Below, one piece after another: positions 8,998 through 18,646 of a stretch of 64,000 nucleotides of DNA. The notes beneath the pieces were generated by a model. It was not told the DNA's origin. It saw only the letters and a program-made list of their open reading frames with translations, and made no database searches. Position 1 is the stretch's first letter, and the number at the start of each line of letters is the position of its first letter. A program made the position numbers and the translations under genes. Source of the stretch: QHWT01 sp963755695 (lineage in GTDB: Bacteria; Acidobacteriota; Vicinamibacteria; Vicinamibacterales; 2-12-FULL-66-21); assembly GCA_963755695.1 (NCBI GenBank), contig CAVWLB010000010.1:2542001-2606000 (forward strand). The letters are read 5' to 3'.

Positions 8998-11900
8998 TTC
9001 GCTCCGGCTCCTCCCCCGGCGGTTTGCAGCCGCGACGACGGGGCCTCGCTTCCTGCCGGATCGTTCCAGTTCATCAGCGCGTTGAACACCATGTTGAACT
9101 CACCATGATTCTGCCAGCGGTAGATGGGATTGTTGGCGAACATGATCACGCGTCCCTTGCCGGCGTAGCCGCCAGGGACGTCAAGCGCGAACGGCCGATC
9201 GCGAATCTCGTCGGCGCCGCGCATCAAGCCGCTGAGCACCCCCGCGTCACCGCCGACAAACCGGCCGAGGACGGTCGATTGATCGGGCTGTCCGACCGTG
9301 ATCAGAGGACCGCCGACGAATTTCAGCGGGATCATCTTGTCCGCGTAGCCGTAGAACACCGGGTGCTCGGGCTTCACAATCTCCGCGTTCACGAGCGGGC
9401 GTGGCGCGTAGAACTGGCTGGACGTCGATGAGACGTCGACGGTACGTGCGAAGCCGAGCTCCGCGGGGAACCGCGACGCCTCACCCATCGTGATCAGCGT
9501 GCCGCCGGCATCGAGGAATTTGGCAAACGCGTCCACGCCTTCGCCGCCCATGCCGCCCGAAATATCCGGCGACTCGCCATACATGCCAAGGAACTTGTAT
9601 TTGTCGCTCTTCTGATATGGCACCGGCTGCGCCGCAGGCGCGGCAAACACCGCCTGGCGGTTCGCCGGCTGGGTCGGCATGACGATGACGTCGTAATCGG
9701 CGCGGAGATTCCCCCGCTTCACCCGCTCCTTGTAAATCAAATCGAACGGTATTCCGAACTTGTCGAAGGCGTATCGAACCCAGCCGACGTCCTGGGTCGC
9801 GTTCCACGCCGAATACATCGCGATGCGCGGTAGATCGCCATCGTGCATGGCGACGGACGGCACCGCGCTCAACAAGACCGCGGTCAATCCCAGTTCCTCG
9901 GCGGCGCCCCTGATCGCCGCGGGATCGGATGGACTTGTGATGACCAACGATCCGGCCGGGAACTCGACGCCTTCCGCTCTGAAGCTCTTTTCGGCGATCT
10001 TCATCGGCACGTTCTTCAATCGATAGCGAAACGCGATCATGTTGTTCGAGCCGTAGTGCGCAATCGCCAGGCCTGCAGTGCCCTTTCCGGTCACCCTGCC
10101 TCTGGCGACGGCCTCTTTCACAGGCGTGACCTTCGCGTCGAGGATGGCCTTGTCCTTGATCTCCCTCACTTCCACCAGCATCGCCAGTCCCATTGTCCAG
10201 CCGCTGTCGTCGTAGGTGTTCAGGTTGGGATCGGGATAGTTCTGGCGCTCGAGCAAATTCTTTATCAGACGGCCGTACGGCTGATCGCGCTTGATCACGT
10301 ACGAGCCCGCCGGAAACGTCCCGTCCGTGATCTTGATCTCGGCTGTCGCCTGTCCGACCTCGATTCGCTGCGCGCGCAGGATGTTCACGAGCGTGGTCGC
10401 CCGCGTCATGTCGCGCGCGACCGGAATCACGTAGCCGAACGGCGGATCGGTCTTCCCCGAATCGATTGAGTTCTGCGTCTTCCGGTAGAAGTTCTCGACG
10501 ACCAGGTTCGGGAACATCGACGTGAGCTGAAGTCCGGAGAGCACGCCGGTTTCCATGTAGTTGGTGTTATTGCGGCGTGAGAAATTGGCGACTGCACCCG
10601 GTGGAATCGGCAGGCCGCGATACCACTCGCGTGGTTGCGATCCGCCGCGACCGGATGGAACGGTTGCACGGCCGCCGCCTCCGCGACCGCCCTGCCCGGG
10701 ACCCGTCGAGGGGCTCTGCGCGCCGTCAGGATTCGACGATCCCGAGTTTGGAGGGCCCGCCGAACGCGCACCGCTGGAACCGCTAGGCGTAGAGGCGCTT
10801 GAACCATCCCCAGCGCCAGGTTCGTTTTCCCGTCCCGATTGCGTTTCGTACATCCGCATCATGCCGTTGTGGTTGTACGCGACCGAGCCGAGATAGCCCG
10901 GCGACCAACCGTCCATGAACGCGTGCGTGTAGACGCCGGGCATGCCCCATTTGGTCATCTGTTCGAGCTCGAAATTGGCGAAGAACGGCAACTCGGCGAA
11001 CAGAATCGGATCCAGATTCGGGTTCTGCGGGGGGCCGCCGCTGTAGGTATAGAGAAGCGGCTGCGCTTCGTGCAGGTCGTGCATGATCGGCGGGTGCGCG
11101 GTGAAGTACCAGTCCACGATCGCCCGCATCGACACCTGCGAGAGGTTGATATCGCGATTGTTGTCGTGAAAAACGTACTTGCCCCAGTACGGAAGAGCGG
11201 GACCACCCCGTCCGCCCTGCCCTGAGCCCGTCGCAGGGTCTTGCCCTGAGCCGGTCGCAGCGCTTGGCGACGTGGGTTGTCCTTTAGCCGTGATTTCTCG
11301 ACTGGACTCGGGACGCCCTCGAGGCTCCCGAGCAGTCGACGCGCTCGGCGCGTTGGCCGCAGCCCGGCGTTCGCGTTCGCTGTAGAACCAGTCGACGTTG
11401 CGATCCCGTCCATCCGCATCGGCGACTGGCGTGATCGAAACGATCACGTTGTCGCGGATTTGTTTGATGAGCGGCGATGTCTCGGTCGCCAGGCGGTAAC
11501 AGAGCTCCATCAGCATCTCGGACGGACCCGTCTCGCCGCTGTGGAGACCACCCATCAAGTGATATTGCGGCTTCGTGGTGGCGATGAGCTGCCTGATTTG
11601 ATCCGCGGTCAGACCGCGCGGGTCCGCGATCTTGGCCAGGTTGTCCTTGTTCTGCTGAAGATTCCTGATGTTGTCGTCCGACGAGACCCAGACCACGACG
11701 AGCTCGCGTCCTTCATCGGACCGGCCGATTGACTCGACGAGTACGCGCGGCGACACGGCAGCGAGCGCGCGATAGTACCTGAGGATGTCGGCGTAGTATG
11801 TGAGCTTCGCCGGAGCGCCAATGTGATAGCCGAGGACGTCCTTGGGGGAGGGAATGCCCGGCACTTTGGGGAGATGGTCGACGAGCGGGCTGATGAAATA

Positions 11901-12044
11901 CGGCTGCGTCGTCCACTGCTTCACCGAGCTCGCGAAGTCCTCGTCCTGAGCCTGCGCCGGGTCGCGCGTCTCGGTCACCATCTGCTGCGCCGGTACGGTG
12001 ACCGCCGCAAACAGCAGCACGGCACCGATCACGAACTGTCTCAT
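8994..12044 (-). CDS. Secreted M14-family zinc carboxypeptidase, large type
   Basis: An intact product of about 1,016 aa. I place the start at 12044 because a signal peptide follows directly (MRQFVIGAVLLFAAVTVPAQ); the open frame extends 12 codons upstream. The M14 zinc site is clear: HSGETGPSE supplies His and Glu ligands and MHDLHEAQ the third His. A long insertion inside the catalytic domain contains a repeat-encoded, Gly/Ser-rich stretch, and a second low-complexity RG/G/S-rich linker lies near residues 430-475. The C-terminal third has a type-1-glutamine-amidotransferase-like fold (DVIVMPTQP, GEASRFPAELG, GYAGKGRVIMFANNP). The gene precedes and overlaps the esterase gene and follows a hypothetical gene and an asparaginase, suggesting a minus-strand degradative operon (14088 to 8035). 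Confidence 0.87.
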   Translation of the reverse strand: MRQFVIGAVLLFAAVTVPAQQMVTETRDPAQAQDEDFASSVKQWTTQPYFISPLVDHLPKVPGIPSPKDVLGYHIGAPAKLTYYADILRYYRALAAVSPRVLVESIGRSDEGRELVVVWVSSDDNIRNLQQNKDNLAKIADPRGLTADQIRQLIATTKPQYHLMGGLHSGETGPSEMLMELCYRLATETSPLIKQIRDNVIVSITPVADADGRDRNVDWFYSERERRAAANAPSASTAREPRGRPESSREITAKGQPTSPSAATGSGQDPATGSGQGGRGGPALPYWGKYVFHDNNRDINLSQVSMRAIVDWYFTAHPPIMHDLHEAQPLLYTYSGGPPQNPNLDPILFAELPFFANFELEQMTKWGMPGVYTHAFMDGWSPGYLGSVAYNHNGMMRMYETQSGRENEPGAGDGSSASTPSGSSGARSAGPPNSGSSNPDGAQSPSTGPGQGGRGGGGRATVPSGRGGSQPREWYRGLPIPPGAVANFSRRNNTNYMETGVLSGLQLTSMFPNLVVENFYRKTQNSIDSGKTDPPFGYVIPVARDMTRATTLVNILRAQRIEVGQATAEIKITDGTFPAGSYVIKRDQPYGRLIKNLLERQNYPDPNLNTYDDSGWTMGLAMLVEVREIKDKAILDAKVTPVKEAVARGRVTGKGTAGLAIAHYGSNNMIAFRYRLKNVPMKIAEKSFRAEGVEFPAGSLVITSPSDPAAIRGAAEELGLTAVLLSAVPSVAMHDGDLPRIAMYSAWNATQDVGWVRYAFDKFGIPFDLIYKERVKRGNLRADYDVIVMPTQPANRQAVFAAPAAQPVPYQKSDKYKFLGMYGESPDISGGMGGEGVDAFAKFLDAGGTLITMGEASRFPAELGFARTVDVSSTSSQFYAPRPLVNAEIVKPEHPVFYGYADKMIPLKFVGGPLITVGQPDQSTVLGRFVGGDAGVLSGLMRGADEIRDRPFALDVPGGYAGKGRVIMFANNPIYRWQNHGEFNMVFNALMNWNDPAGSEAPSSRLQTAGGGAGAK
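11205..11262. repeat. 24-nt duplication inside the M14 peptidase gene
   Basis: Two adjacent copies of ccctgagcc(c/g)gtcgcag(g/c)g lie inside the coding sequence and are read in frame on the minus strand as tandem ATGSGQ-type units followed by GGRGG. Each copy is partly self-complementary (ccctg...caggg). It looks like an interspersed element that entered a surface loop of the enzyme. Confidence 0.75.
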
Positions 12045-12098
12045 GACGCGCGATGATAACAGGCTCACGCCATCAGCCATGACCTGAAGCCCGGAGCG

Positions 12099-12939
12099 TT
12101 ATTTGATTCTCGCGCTGGTCTCGAACCGCCGGTAGTTGCTGTACTCCGCATGCCCCGTGGTGTGCACCGTCCGGCCGCGCAGGTCGAGATATGACTCATC
12201 CATGCTGACCGGCAGCCACATTCCGAGCGAGTCGACGCGCTGGAACGTGACGTCAATCTCGGCGAGTCCCGCTGCCGAGCGCTCGCGCGGCGGTGCTACG
12301 CGCAGGTGCGTCCGAAGGATGGTCCCGTCGGTGGGATTTACCCAGATAATACCTTCTGCCGGCACCGACCCGCCGTCGGGCGTTACGGATCAGCGTGGGA
12401 CGGTAGACCTCCCGGAACTGTATCTCCCACGCGGCATCCCGGCCGGGATCCTTCCGCGAGAACTTGAAACGATCAACGTTCTCGCGTGCGAAGAAAAACA
12501 CGACCGTCGTCGGGACATTGAAATTGCGTAACAGGCCGCCGATGTTGAATCGGGCGCTCTCGTCGGAAATCCGCCTGGCCTCGTCGTAGCTGCCCGACGA
12601 CGACATGAGGACGTCGATCAGCCGGTTCTCACGATCCGGGAGCGGCTTGCCGTCCACTTCCATGACGTCACGAAAGCCTATCCAGGTGTGATTCGCCTCC
12701 GCTTTCACAATCGCAAAGTCGGCAACCAGCACCCGCTTCTGGTCTCCGCCGCCCCCGCTGCCTGTGGATGCCTGCGTGTAGCGTTCGGTCGCGACGACGA
12801 TTGAAGCCTTCGCGCCGTACTGGTCGACGTACTGGGTGACCCGTCGCACCACTTCCTTCAGTGACGGCTTGTCGCTGGCGGGCGAAGAGGGAATCGCAGC
12901 AACTGCCACGACCGCAACCGCGAGAAGCACAAATTTCAC
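12099..12939 (-). CDS. Conserved secreted hypothetical protein (one frameshift)
   Basis: I do not recognise a named family. The N-terminal 190 aa run from the ATG at 12939 with a signal peptide (MKFVLLAVAVVAVAAIPSSP). They include SLKEVVRRVTQYVDQYGAKA and a stretch reading TWIGFRDVMEVDGKPLPDRE. Near 12375 the frame shifts, and the remainder (GIIWVNPTDGTILRTHLRV ... YRRFETSARIK) continues to 12099, for a total of about 280 aa. The second part reads like a lipoprotein-carrier or outer-membrane-sorting-like beta module. The gene sits 27 bp below the asparaginase gene and just above the M14 peptidase, and is probably co-transcribed with them. Confidence 0.55.
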
Positions 12940-12966
12940 GAGTCCCCCGGAATCGGGCTCCGTCTT

Positions 12967-14088
12967 TCAATCGGTCGACTTTCCCGGCAGGAGCGGTTCA
13001 CACGGGATCGTCTGCGCCCCGCTCTCGTTGCAGAAGGCGTAATTCTCGTTCTCCGCATACATCGTGACACCGGCATGTTCGCCGCGGGCGTTGAGAATGT
13101 AAAAATTGATGTTGAAGTTCGGGTCGCCATCGGCGCGTTGCAGCCGCTTCTCGACGGTGTTGGCTTTGATGCGCTTCATCGCGTCCATGCCGGCGTCTTT
13201 CGGGTGCATGCCGCGGCGCAGGTTGTCGACGATCAGAAACGACGTCAGGTTGTAGAGGTTCGCCTCGCCGCGCCCGGTCGATCCGGCCGCGCCGATCTCG
13301 CCATCGACGTACAGTCCGGCGCCGAGGATTGGCGAATCACCGACGCGGCCCGGGATCTTGAACGCCAGCCCGCTCGTGGTCGTCACGCCGCAGATCTCTC
13401 CCTTCGCGTTGACGCCGTCGCAGTTGATCGTGCCGTAGAAGTGATTCGGAGCGATCCAGCCTTCCTCGATCATCTCGAGCTCCACCCGACGCATCGCCGC
13501 CTGCCGCTTGATCGGGTCCAGATAGTGCAGCGGATCGGTGCGGCGCTTCCACTCGAGCCAGGCCTTGCGCGAGCGGTCGGTGTTGAGGTCGTCCTCGATC
13601 TTGAATCCCAGGCCGCGGGCGAATTCCTGTGCGCCCTTGCCGACGATCAGGTGATGATCGGTCTCGTCCATCACCTTTTGCGCGACCAGCGACGGCGTGC
13701 GCACGCCTTCGATGGCGGCCACGCCGCCGGCGCGCTTCTTCGGGCCGTGCATGCAGCACGAATCGAGCTGCACGACGCCGTCCGCATTCGGAAGGCCGCC
13801 GTACCCGACGCTGGTCTCTTCCGGATCGAGTTCGACGATGTTGACGCCGGCAATGAGGGCATCGAGCACGTCGCTCCCCTGCGTCATCATCGAGAACGCC
13901 TTCTCCACGCCGGTGACCTGTCCGCCGTTCTTGAACTTGTTGCCGTTGGCCGACGAGATCACGACCGGCTGAACGCTCCCTTTCGTCATCACGCTGGGCG
14001 CCTGCGCGAATGCCGGCACTCCCGCAGCCGCGGCGACGCCGGCAGTTCCCGTCAATACGAATTCTCGGCGAGTCAGTTTGTCAGCCAT
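12967..14088 (-). CDS. Tat-exported glycosylasparaginase / isoaspartyl peptidase family (Ntn hydrolase)
   Basis: I start this at 14088 (MADKLTRREFVLTG), which gives a twin-arginine-like signal (RREF at 7-10) and an Ala-rich h-region. The upstream ATG at 14106 would add six residues. The 373-aa protein matches N4-(beta-N-acetylglucosaminyl)-L-asparaginase. The Ntn nucleophile is expected at Thr220 in FYGTINCDGV (usual DTIG written here as GTIN). It is followed by the conserved TTTSGLAFKIPGRVGDSP and GAAGSTGRGE substrate-site segments. These enzymes autoproteolyse before the Thr and hydrolyse Asn-linked glycan or isoaspartyl bonds. It heads a putative operon with a hypothetical protein, an M14 peptidase and an esterase, fitting extracytoplasmic glycopeptide breakdown. 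Confidence 0.85.
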   Translation of the reverse strand: MADKLTRREFVLTGTAGVAAAAGVPAFAQAPSVMTKGSVQPVVISSANGNKFKNGGQVTGVEKAFSMMTQGSDVLDALIAGVNIVELDPEETSVGYGGLPNADGVVQLDSCCMHGPKKRAGGVAAIEGVRTPSLVAQKVMDETDHHLIVGKGAQEFARGLGFKIEDDLNTDRSRKAWLEWKRRTDPLHYLDPIKRQAAMRRVELEMIEEGWIAPNHFYGTINCDGVNAKGEICGVTTTSGLAFKIPGRVGDSPILGAGLYVDGEIGAAGSTGRGEANLYNLTSFLIVDNLRRGMHPKDAGMDAMKRIKANTVEKRLQRADGDPNFNINFYILNARGEHAGVTMYAENENYAFCNESGAQTIPCEPLLPGKSTD

Positions 14089-14107
14089 CAATCGAGGACT
14101 CCTCAAG

Positions 14108-14175
14108 ACAGTTTGCGGTCAACGGTTTGCGTTCGCGGTCAACGGTTGGCGGTTCGTGGTCGGCAGTGCGCAGCG
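14108..14175. repeat. Heptamer-period repeat (gcggtca/acggttt series)
   Basis: The sequence runs gcggtca acggttt gcgttc gcggtca acggttg gcggttc gtggtc ggcagt, a 7-nt period with frequent substitutions and one-base slips. It lies in the divergent gap between the asparaginase and the PLP-enzyme gene. Confidence 0.8.
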
Positions 14176-14332
14176 AGCGTGAACCGTGGACCCGGGACTC
14201 TGACAAAGTGATGAGCTGTATGCCCTAAGTCATACTCCGCGTGCCAGATTCTATCTCCCGAAGGCACATCTCATCATTGACGCTGAGCTTGCGGACGGCT
14301 ACGATCTCCTTCCGACCCCATGACGACCGGTA

Positions 14333-15347
14333 ATGCAACGCGCCATCTCCATCGACACCATCCGCGAGGCCGCGCGCAGCGTGTACGGCGCCGCGCTTCG
14401 CACGCCGCTCGTCCCGCTCGGTCCGATCGCTCCGAACGCTCCCGAGATTTTTCTCAAGCTCGAAACGCTCCAGCCGATCGGCTCGTTCAAGATCCGCGGC
14501 GCCTACAACGCCGTGCGCCGTCTCACGCCGGAACAGCTCGCTCGAGGCGTCTGGACGGTCAGCGCCGGCAACGCCGCGCAGGGCGTCGCGCTGGCGGCGC
14601 GGCATGCCGGCGCACCGTGCAGCGTCATGGTGATGGACACGGCGCCGGAAACCAAGCTGCGCGCCATCGACCGACTCGGCGCGACGATCGTCAAGGCCAC
14701 GTACGACGAATGCTGGCGCACCGTCGAGGACCACGGCTCGCCACGCATGGCCGGCCACTTCGTCCACCCGTTCGACGACGATGACTTCATCAGCGGGAAC
14801 GGAACGGCGGCGCTCGAGATCGTCGAGGACCTGCCCGACGTCGACGCGGTCATTGCGCCGGTCGGCGGCGGCGGACTGCTCGCCGGGATCGGCATCGGCG
14901 CTGCATGCGCTGCGGCCGGATGCGGCCGTCTATGCGGCCGAACCCGAGACCGCCGCGCCACTCGAGCGGTCGATCGCAGCCGGACGGGCCAGCCGTTTCG
15001 AGGGATGGCAGGCGTCATTCGTCGACGGCGCCGGCGGCAAGTCGGTCTTGACCACGATGTGGCCGCTGTTGCAGGCACACGTGCGTGAGTCGATCGTCGT
15101 CTCGCTCGACGAAGCGGCGCGGGCGATGCGAATCGTCGCCGAACGCGTGCACGTGATCGCCGAAGGTGCGGCCGCCTGCGCCGTCGCCGCCGCGCTATCG
15201 CCCGCGATGGCGGCGCGCGGCCATCGCAGGATCGTCGCCGTTGTCTCCGGCGGCAACGTCGATCTGGCACGGTTCGCCCAACTGGTGGGCGCCTGCAACG
15301 GTACGGAGCAAGTTCCTGAAGCCCGAAGCCTGACGCCCGAAGTCTGA
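14333..15347 (+). CDS. Threonine ammonia-lyase / serine-threonine dehydratase family (PLP), one frameshift
   Basis: The enzyme family deaminates threonine or serine to 2-oxo acids (threonine to 2-oxobutanoate, for isoleucine) or racemises serine. The N-terminal part from 14333 shows the PLP lysine in IGSFKIRGAYN, SAGNAAQGVALAA, and the phosphate-binding VGGGGLLAGIGIG. One surplus base near 14905 moves the frame. The remainder continues as LHALRPDAAVYAAEPE and ends with IVAVVSGGNVDLARFAQL, a typical C-terminus of the catalytic domain. There is no ACT-like regulatory domain, so this is the short catabolic or racemase-like type. The last 10-15 residues (EQVPEARSLTPEV) are encoded by the first copies of a heptamer repeat block. 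Confidence 0.82.
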
Positions 15348-15375
15348 GCCCGAAGCCGAGGACCGAAAATCCCAG
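15312..15375. repeat. Heptamer repeat (cctgaag/cccgaag) spanning a gene end
   Basis: Copies read cctgaa gcccgaa gcctgac gcccgaa gtctgag cccgaa gccgagg accgaaa. The first half encodes the C-terminus of the upstream dehydratase and the second half is intergenic. The unit is related, in reverse complement, to the ggcttca block at 3612. Confidence 0.85.
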
Positions 15376-15394
15376 CGAGAATCGCAAACCCAAT

Positions 15395-17540
15395 ATGACC
15401 AACCCGCAAAGCCCGCAGCTCCCGGAACGCATCAAGCGTCTCCCCGAACTGGCGAACGATCTGTGGTGGACGTGGAACAGCCCAGCCCGCGAAGTGTTCC
15501 GCCGAACTCGACTACGCGCTGTGGCGCCAGACGGCTCACAACCCGGTGCTGATGCTGCGCAACGTCTCGCCGAGACCAGCTCGCGGTTCTCGCCAACGAT
15601 CAGGAATTCCTCCGCTGGTACGACGCCGCGCTCGATGCGCTCGATCGCGCGCGCGCGCGCGCACGACACCTGGTGGCAGCAGCGAACTCGGCGCGCAATC
15701 CGGGCCGATTGCCTACTTCTCGGCGGAGTTCGCGCTTCACCAGTCGCTGCCGATTTATGCCGGCGGCCTGGGCGTGCTCGCCGGCGATCACTGCAAGGAG
15801 GCGAGCGACCTCGGTCTCCCGCTCATCGGCGTCGGCTTCATGTATCCGCAGGGCTACTTTCACCAGAAGTTTCGCCGGAAGGCTGGCAGCAGGAATCGTA
15901 CGAGCGGCTGCAATTGGGCCGATGCGCCGATCGAACCTGCGACCACGGCTGAAGGAGCCAACTGCATCGTCCCCGTGCCGCTGGGCAATCGCAGCGTTCT
16001 GGTGCAGGTCTGGCGGGTGCGGCTCGGCCGCGTGAAGCTGTACCTGCTCGATACCGACCTCGAGGAAAACGCCCCATGGGATCGCGAGCTGTCGGCGCGA
16101 CTCTACGGCGGCGACCGTGAAACGCGCATCCAGCAGGAGATCATCCTCGGCGTCGGCGGCGTGCGCGCGCTGAAGGCGCTCGGTGAGGCACCGGCAGTGT
16201 GGCACCTGAACGAGGGGCACGCGGCGTTCGTCGTGCTGCAGCGCATTCGCGACCTGATCGAGGGCGGGCAGACGTTCGACGGGGCGCTCGAAGAGGTCCG
16301 CCGGACCACGGTCTTCACCACCCACACGCCGGTGCCCGCCGGACACGATGCGTTCCCCTTCAATCTCGTCGAAACGCACCTGGCCGGCTGCTGGGGAACG
16401 CTTGGCGCGTATCGCGACCGGTTCATGCAGCTCGGAGCGTACGACAACGGTTCGGGCATGCAGTTCAACATGACCGCGCTCGCGCTGCGCACGGCGAACG
16501 GCGTGAACGCGGTGAGCCAGCTTCACGGTGTCGTGACGCGCGAGATGTGGGGCCCGATCTGGCCGGGATTGGCAGAGGAGGCGCGGCCGGTGCGGGCCAT
16601 GACCAACGGCATTCACGTGCCGACCTGGCTCTCGAACGAGCTGTCGCGCCTGTTCGACGAATACCTTCCCGCCGATTGGCGCGATCGTCACGACGAGCCC
16701 GGCGTGTGGACGGCCGTGCAGAAGATTCCGGACGAAGCGCTGTGGGCGGCGCGGAACTCGCTGCGCGAATATCTGTTCGCGTTCATTCGCGAGCGTGCCC
16801 GCCAGCGCTGGCGGGATGAACAGGTCAGCGTCGCGCGGGTCGTCGCTGCGGGAACGCTGCTCGATCCGAATGCGCTCACCATCGGCTTCGCCCGCCGGTT
16901 CACCGGCTACAAGCGACCGGAGCTGATCTTCCACAACTCGCAGCGGTTGCAGGCGATCCTCAACGGCGCACGGCGTCCCGTGCAGATCGTGTTCGCCGGC
17001 AAGGCGCACCCGGCCGACGAAACCGGCAAGCATCACCTTCAGCAGGTGTATCGCCGCGCGATCGATCCCGCGTTTGGCGGACGGATCGCGTTCGTGGACG
17101 ACTACGACCTCCACGTCGCGCACTTCCTCGTGCAAGGATGCGACGTCTGGCTGAACAATCCCCGCAAGCCGCTCGAGGCCAGCGGCACCAGCGGCATGAA
17201 GGCATCAGTCAACGGGGTGCCGCACCTTTCGATCGGCGACGGCTGGTGGGCGGAGGGCTACACCGGAGAAAACGGGTGGCTGATCGAGGGGCATGCACCG
17301 GCGGACGATGCCGACGCGGTCGATGCCGCGGACGCGGCCGCCCTCTACGAGCTGCTCGAACGAACGGTCGTGCCGACGTTCTACGATCGGGACGAGACCG
17401 GGATACCGCGGCGCTGGCTGGCCATCGTCCGTCAGGCCATCCTCACCGTGGCGCCGCGCTTCAGCGCGCGCCGCATGGTCAAGGAGTACGCCAGGCATCT
17501 CTACGCGCCTGCGGTGCAGGCCGAGAAGGTGGCGCGCTAG
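15395..17540 (+). CDS. glgP: Alpha-glucan (glycogen) phosphorylase, several frameshifts near the 5' end
   Basis: This is a GT35 phosphorylase releasing glucose-1-phosphate from glycogen or maltodextrin with PLP. The N-terminus from 15395 (MTNPQSPQLPERIKRLPELANDLWWTWN as two family-typical pieces) matches the DUF3417-containing bacterial/mycobacterial type. Frames change at about 15503, 15573 and 15660, and twice between 15868 and 15925. From about 15700 onward the frame is continuous to the stop at 17540. It contains IAYFSAEFALHQSLPIYAGG, WHLNEGHAAFVVLQR, RRFTGYKRPELI and the PLP-region EASGTSGMKASVNGVPHLS. Restored length is about 710 aa, somewhat shorter than the about 850 aa common in the family. 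Because the breaks are tightly clustered, I regard them as sequence errors. Confidence 0.88.
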
Positions 17541-17600
17541 GGCGCGGCCGCGCTTCGGCGCGAAGCCAGCCTTCGCGACCCGGTCTGCTACAATCGGCTC

Positions 17601-18059
17601 ATGCCTCGAAAGTCGGTTGCGCAGTCGCGGTGCGCCCTGTGCGGTGCCAAGGAAATTTCGGAGCCGCGCGGGGAGGAGAAGTATTGCCGCGACTGCTGGG
17701 ACAAGAAAATCGCGGTCGAAGAAATCGTCGCGCGCGAGTTCGCCCTGAAGCGATACATCCGGGCGCACAGCGCCGAGAAATACCTCATCTATCACTCCAC
17801 GCTGAAACGCCCTTGCGGTCAGCTCATCGTCGTCGACGACGGCTACGATTTGTTCCTGACGATGATGCTCTATCCGACTTTTGCGTGGGACGAAGCCGCC
17901 TATCACCTGGAAGGGGATCCCGAAGGACGCACGTTCGCCGAGATTCTCGTCGACGTGGTCGCGGCGGAAGTCATCGAGCCGTGGGGCGGCGGGAAATGGC
18001 ACCTCGAAATCTTTCGATCGACAAATCCTGAACCGGAGGACTGGAACGGCGAGATGTAG
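17601..18059 (+). CDS. Conserved hypothetical protein with zinc-ribbon N-terminus
   Basis: A 152-aa protein with no signal peptide. Cysteines at 11/14 and 29/32 (CALC ... CRDC) form a probable zinc ribbon. The rest is acidic and rich in aromatic residues (TMMLYPTFAWDEAAYHLEG) and ends EPEDWNGEM. A TACAAT hexamer at 17589 lies too close to the start to be read confidently as a promoter for this frame. The gene follows glgP by 60 bp. Function is unknown; a nucleic-acid or protein-binding adaptor is possible. Confidence 0.65.
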   Translation: MPRKSVAQSRCALCGAKEISEPRGEEKYCRDCWDKKIAVEEIVAREFALKRYIRAHSAEKYLIYHSTLKRPCGQLIVVDDGYDLFLTMMLYPTFAWDEAAYHLEGDPEGRTFAEILVDVVAAEVIEPWGGGKWHLEIFRSTNPEPEDWNGEM

Positions 18060-18089
18060 GGCCGACGGCCAGCGGCATCGACATTTCCT

Positions 18090-18118
18090 TTTCCAACGAC
18101 CGGTGACGGGTTTATAAT
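18090..18118 (+). promoter_or_regulatory. Sigma70-type promoter for the 18164 gene
   Basis: There is a perfect TATAAT at 18113-18118 with TTTCCA at 18090-18095 (4/6 match to TTGACA) and a 17-bp spacer. It lies 46 bp ahead of the ATG, which also has a strong gggagg ribosome site at about 18150. Confidence 0.6.
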
Positions 18119-18163
18119 GCGCCCGGTAAACCTACAATTTAGGGTCACCTCGGGAGGTAGCTC

Positions 18164-18646
18164 ATGAACCGCACCGCGCTCCTCGCGCCTGTTGTGTTTG
18201 TCTGTTCGCTCGCGTTCGCCCCGGCCGCTTACGCTCAATCCGCCAAGCCCCAGGCCGCCACGGCGATGCCTGCGACGACGACGACCGCGTCGGCAGCGCC
18301 GGCTGCGAAGGCGAAATTCTCGCCAGTCGTGAAAGGCATTGCCTCGATCGAGTTCTTGCAAGGCAAGCCGAAGCGGGTGGGCAGCGACATCGTAACCGTA
18401 CTCAAGGTGAAGAACACCTCGGGCGGTGCGATTGCGCTACTGCGGATCGACGAGCTCTGGTACAACCAGAAGCGCGAGCAGGTCACTGGCGACAGCCAGA
18501 AGGTGGTGAAGCCGATTCAGCCCGGCGAGATCGTGGAAATCACGATGAAGTCTCCGGCCAAGCCGGATCTCTACGTGAGCCAATACGCTTTCAGCCACGT
18601 CAATGGCAAGGTCGACGTCAAGGCTGTGAAGAAGTTCGCCGAGTAG
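18164..18646 (+). CDS. Secreted conserved hypothetical protein, Ig/FxLYD-like domain
   Basis: A 160-aa protein with a clean signal peptide (cleavage after AYAQS, about residue 25) and an Ala/Thr-rich linker to about residue 48. The compact C-terminal domain (VVKGIASIEFLQGKPKRVG ... VTVLKVKNTSGGAIALLRID) has the look of a small beta-sandwich of the FxLYD kind. No catalytic motif is seen. A well-formed promoter and ribosome site precede it. Its 3' end overlaps the 3' end of the convergent PrcB/DUF4870 gene by 29 bp. Confidence 0.65.
   Translation: MNRTALLAPVVFVCSLAFAPAAYAQSAKPQAATAMPATTTTASAAPAAKAKFSPVVKGIASIEFLQGKPKRVGSDIVTVLKVKNTSGGAIALLRIDELWYNQKREQVTGDSQKVVKPIQPGEIVEITMKSPAKPDLYVSQYAFSHVNGKVDVKAVKKFAE

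Noticed and set aside
13075..14211. A 378-aa open frame on the plus strand opposite the asparaginase gene
   Set aside because: It is antisense to a clear gene with TAT signal and catalytic Thr. Long antisense frames are expected in GC-rich DNA, and its translation has no recognisable motif.
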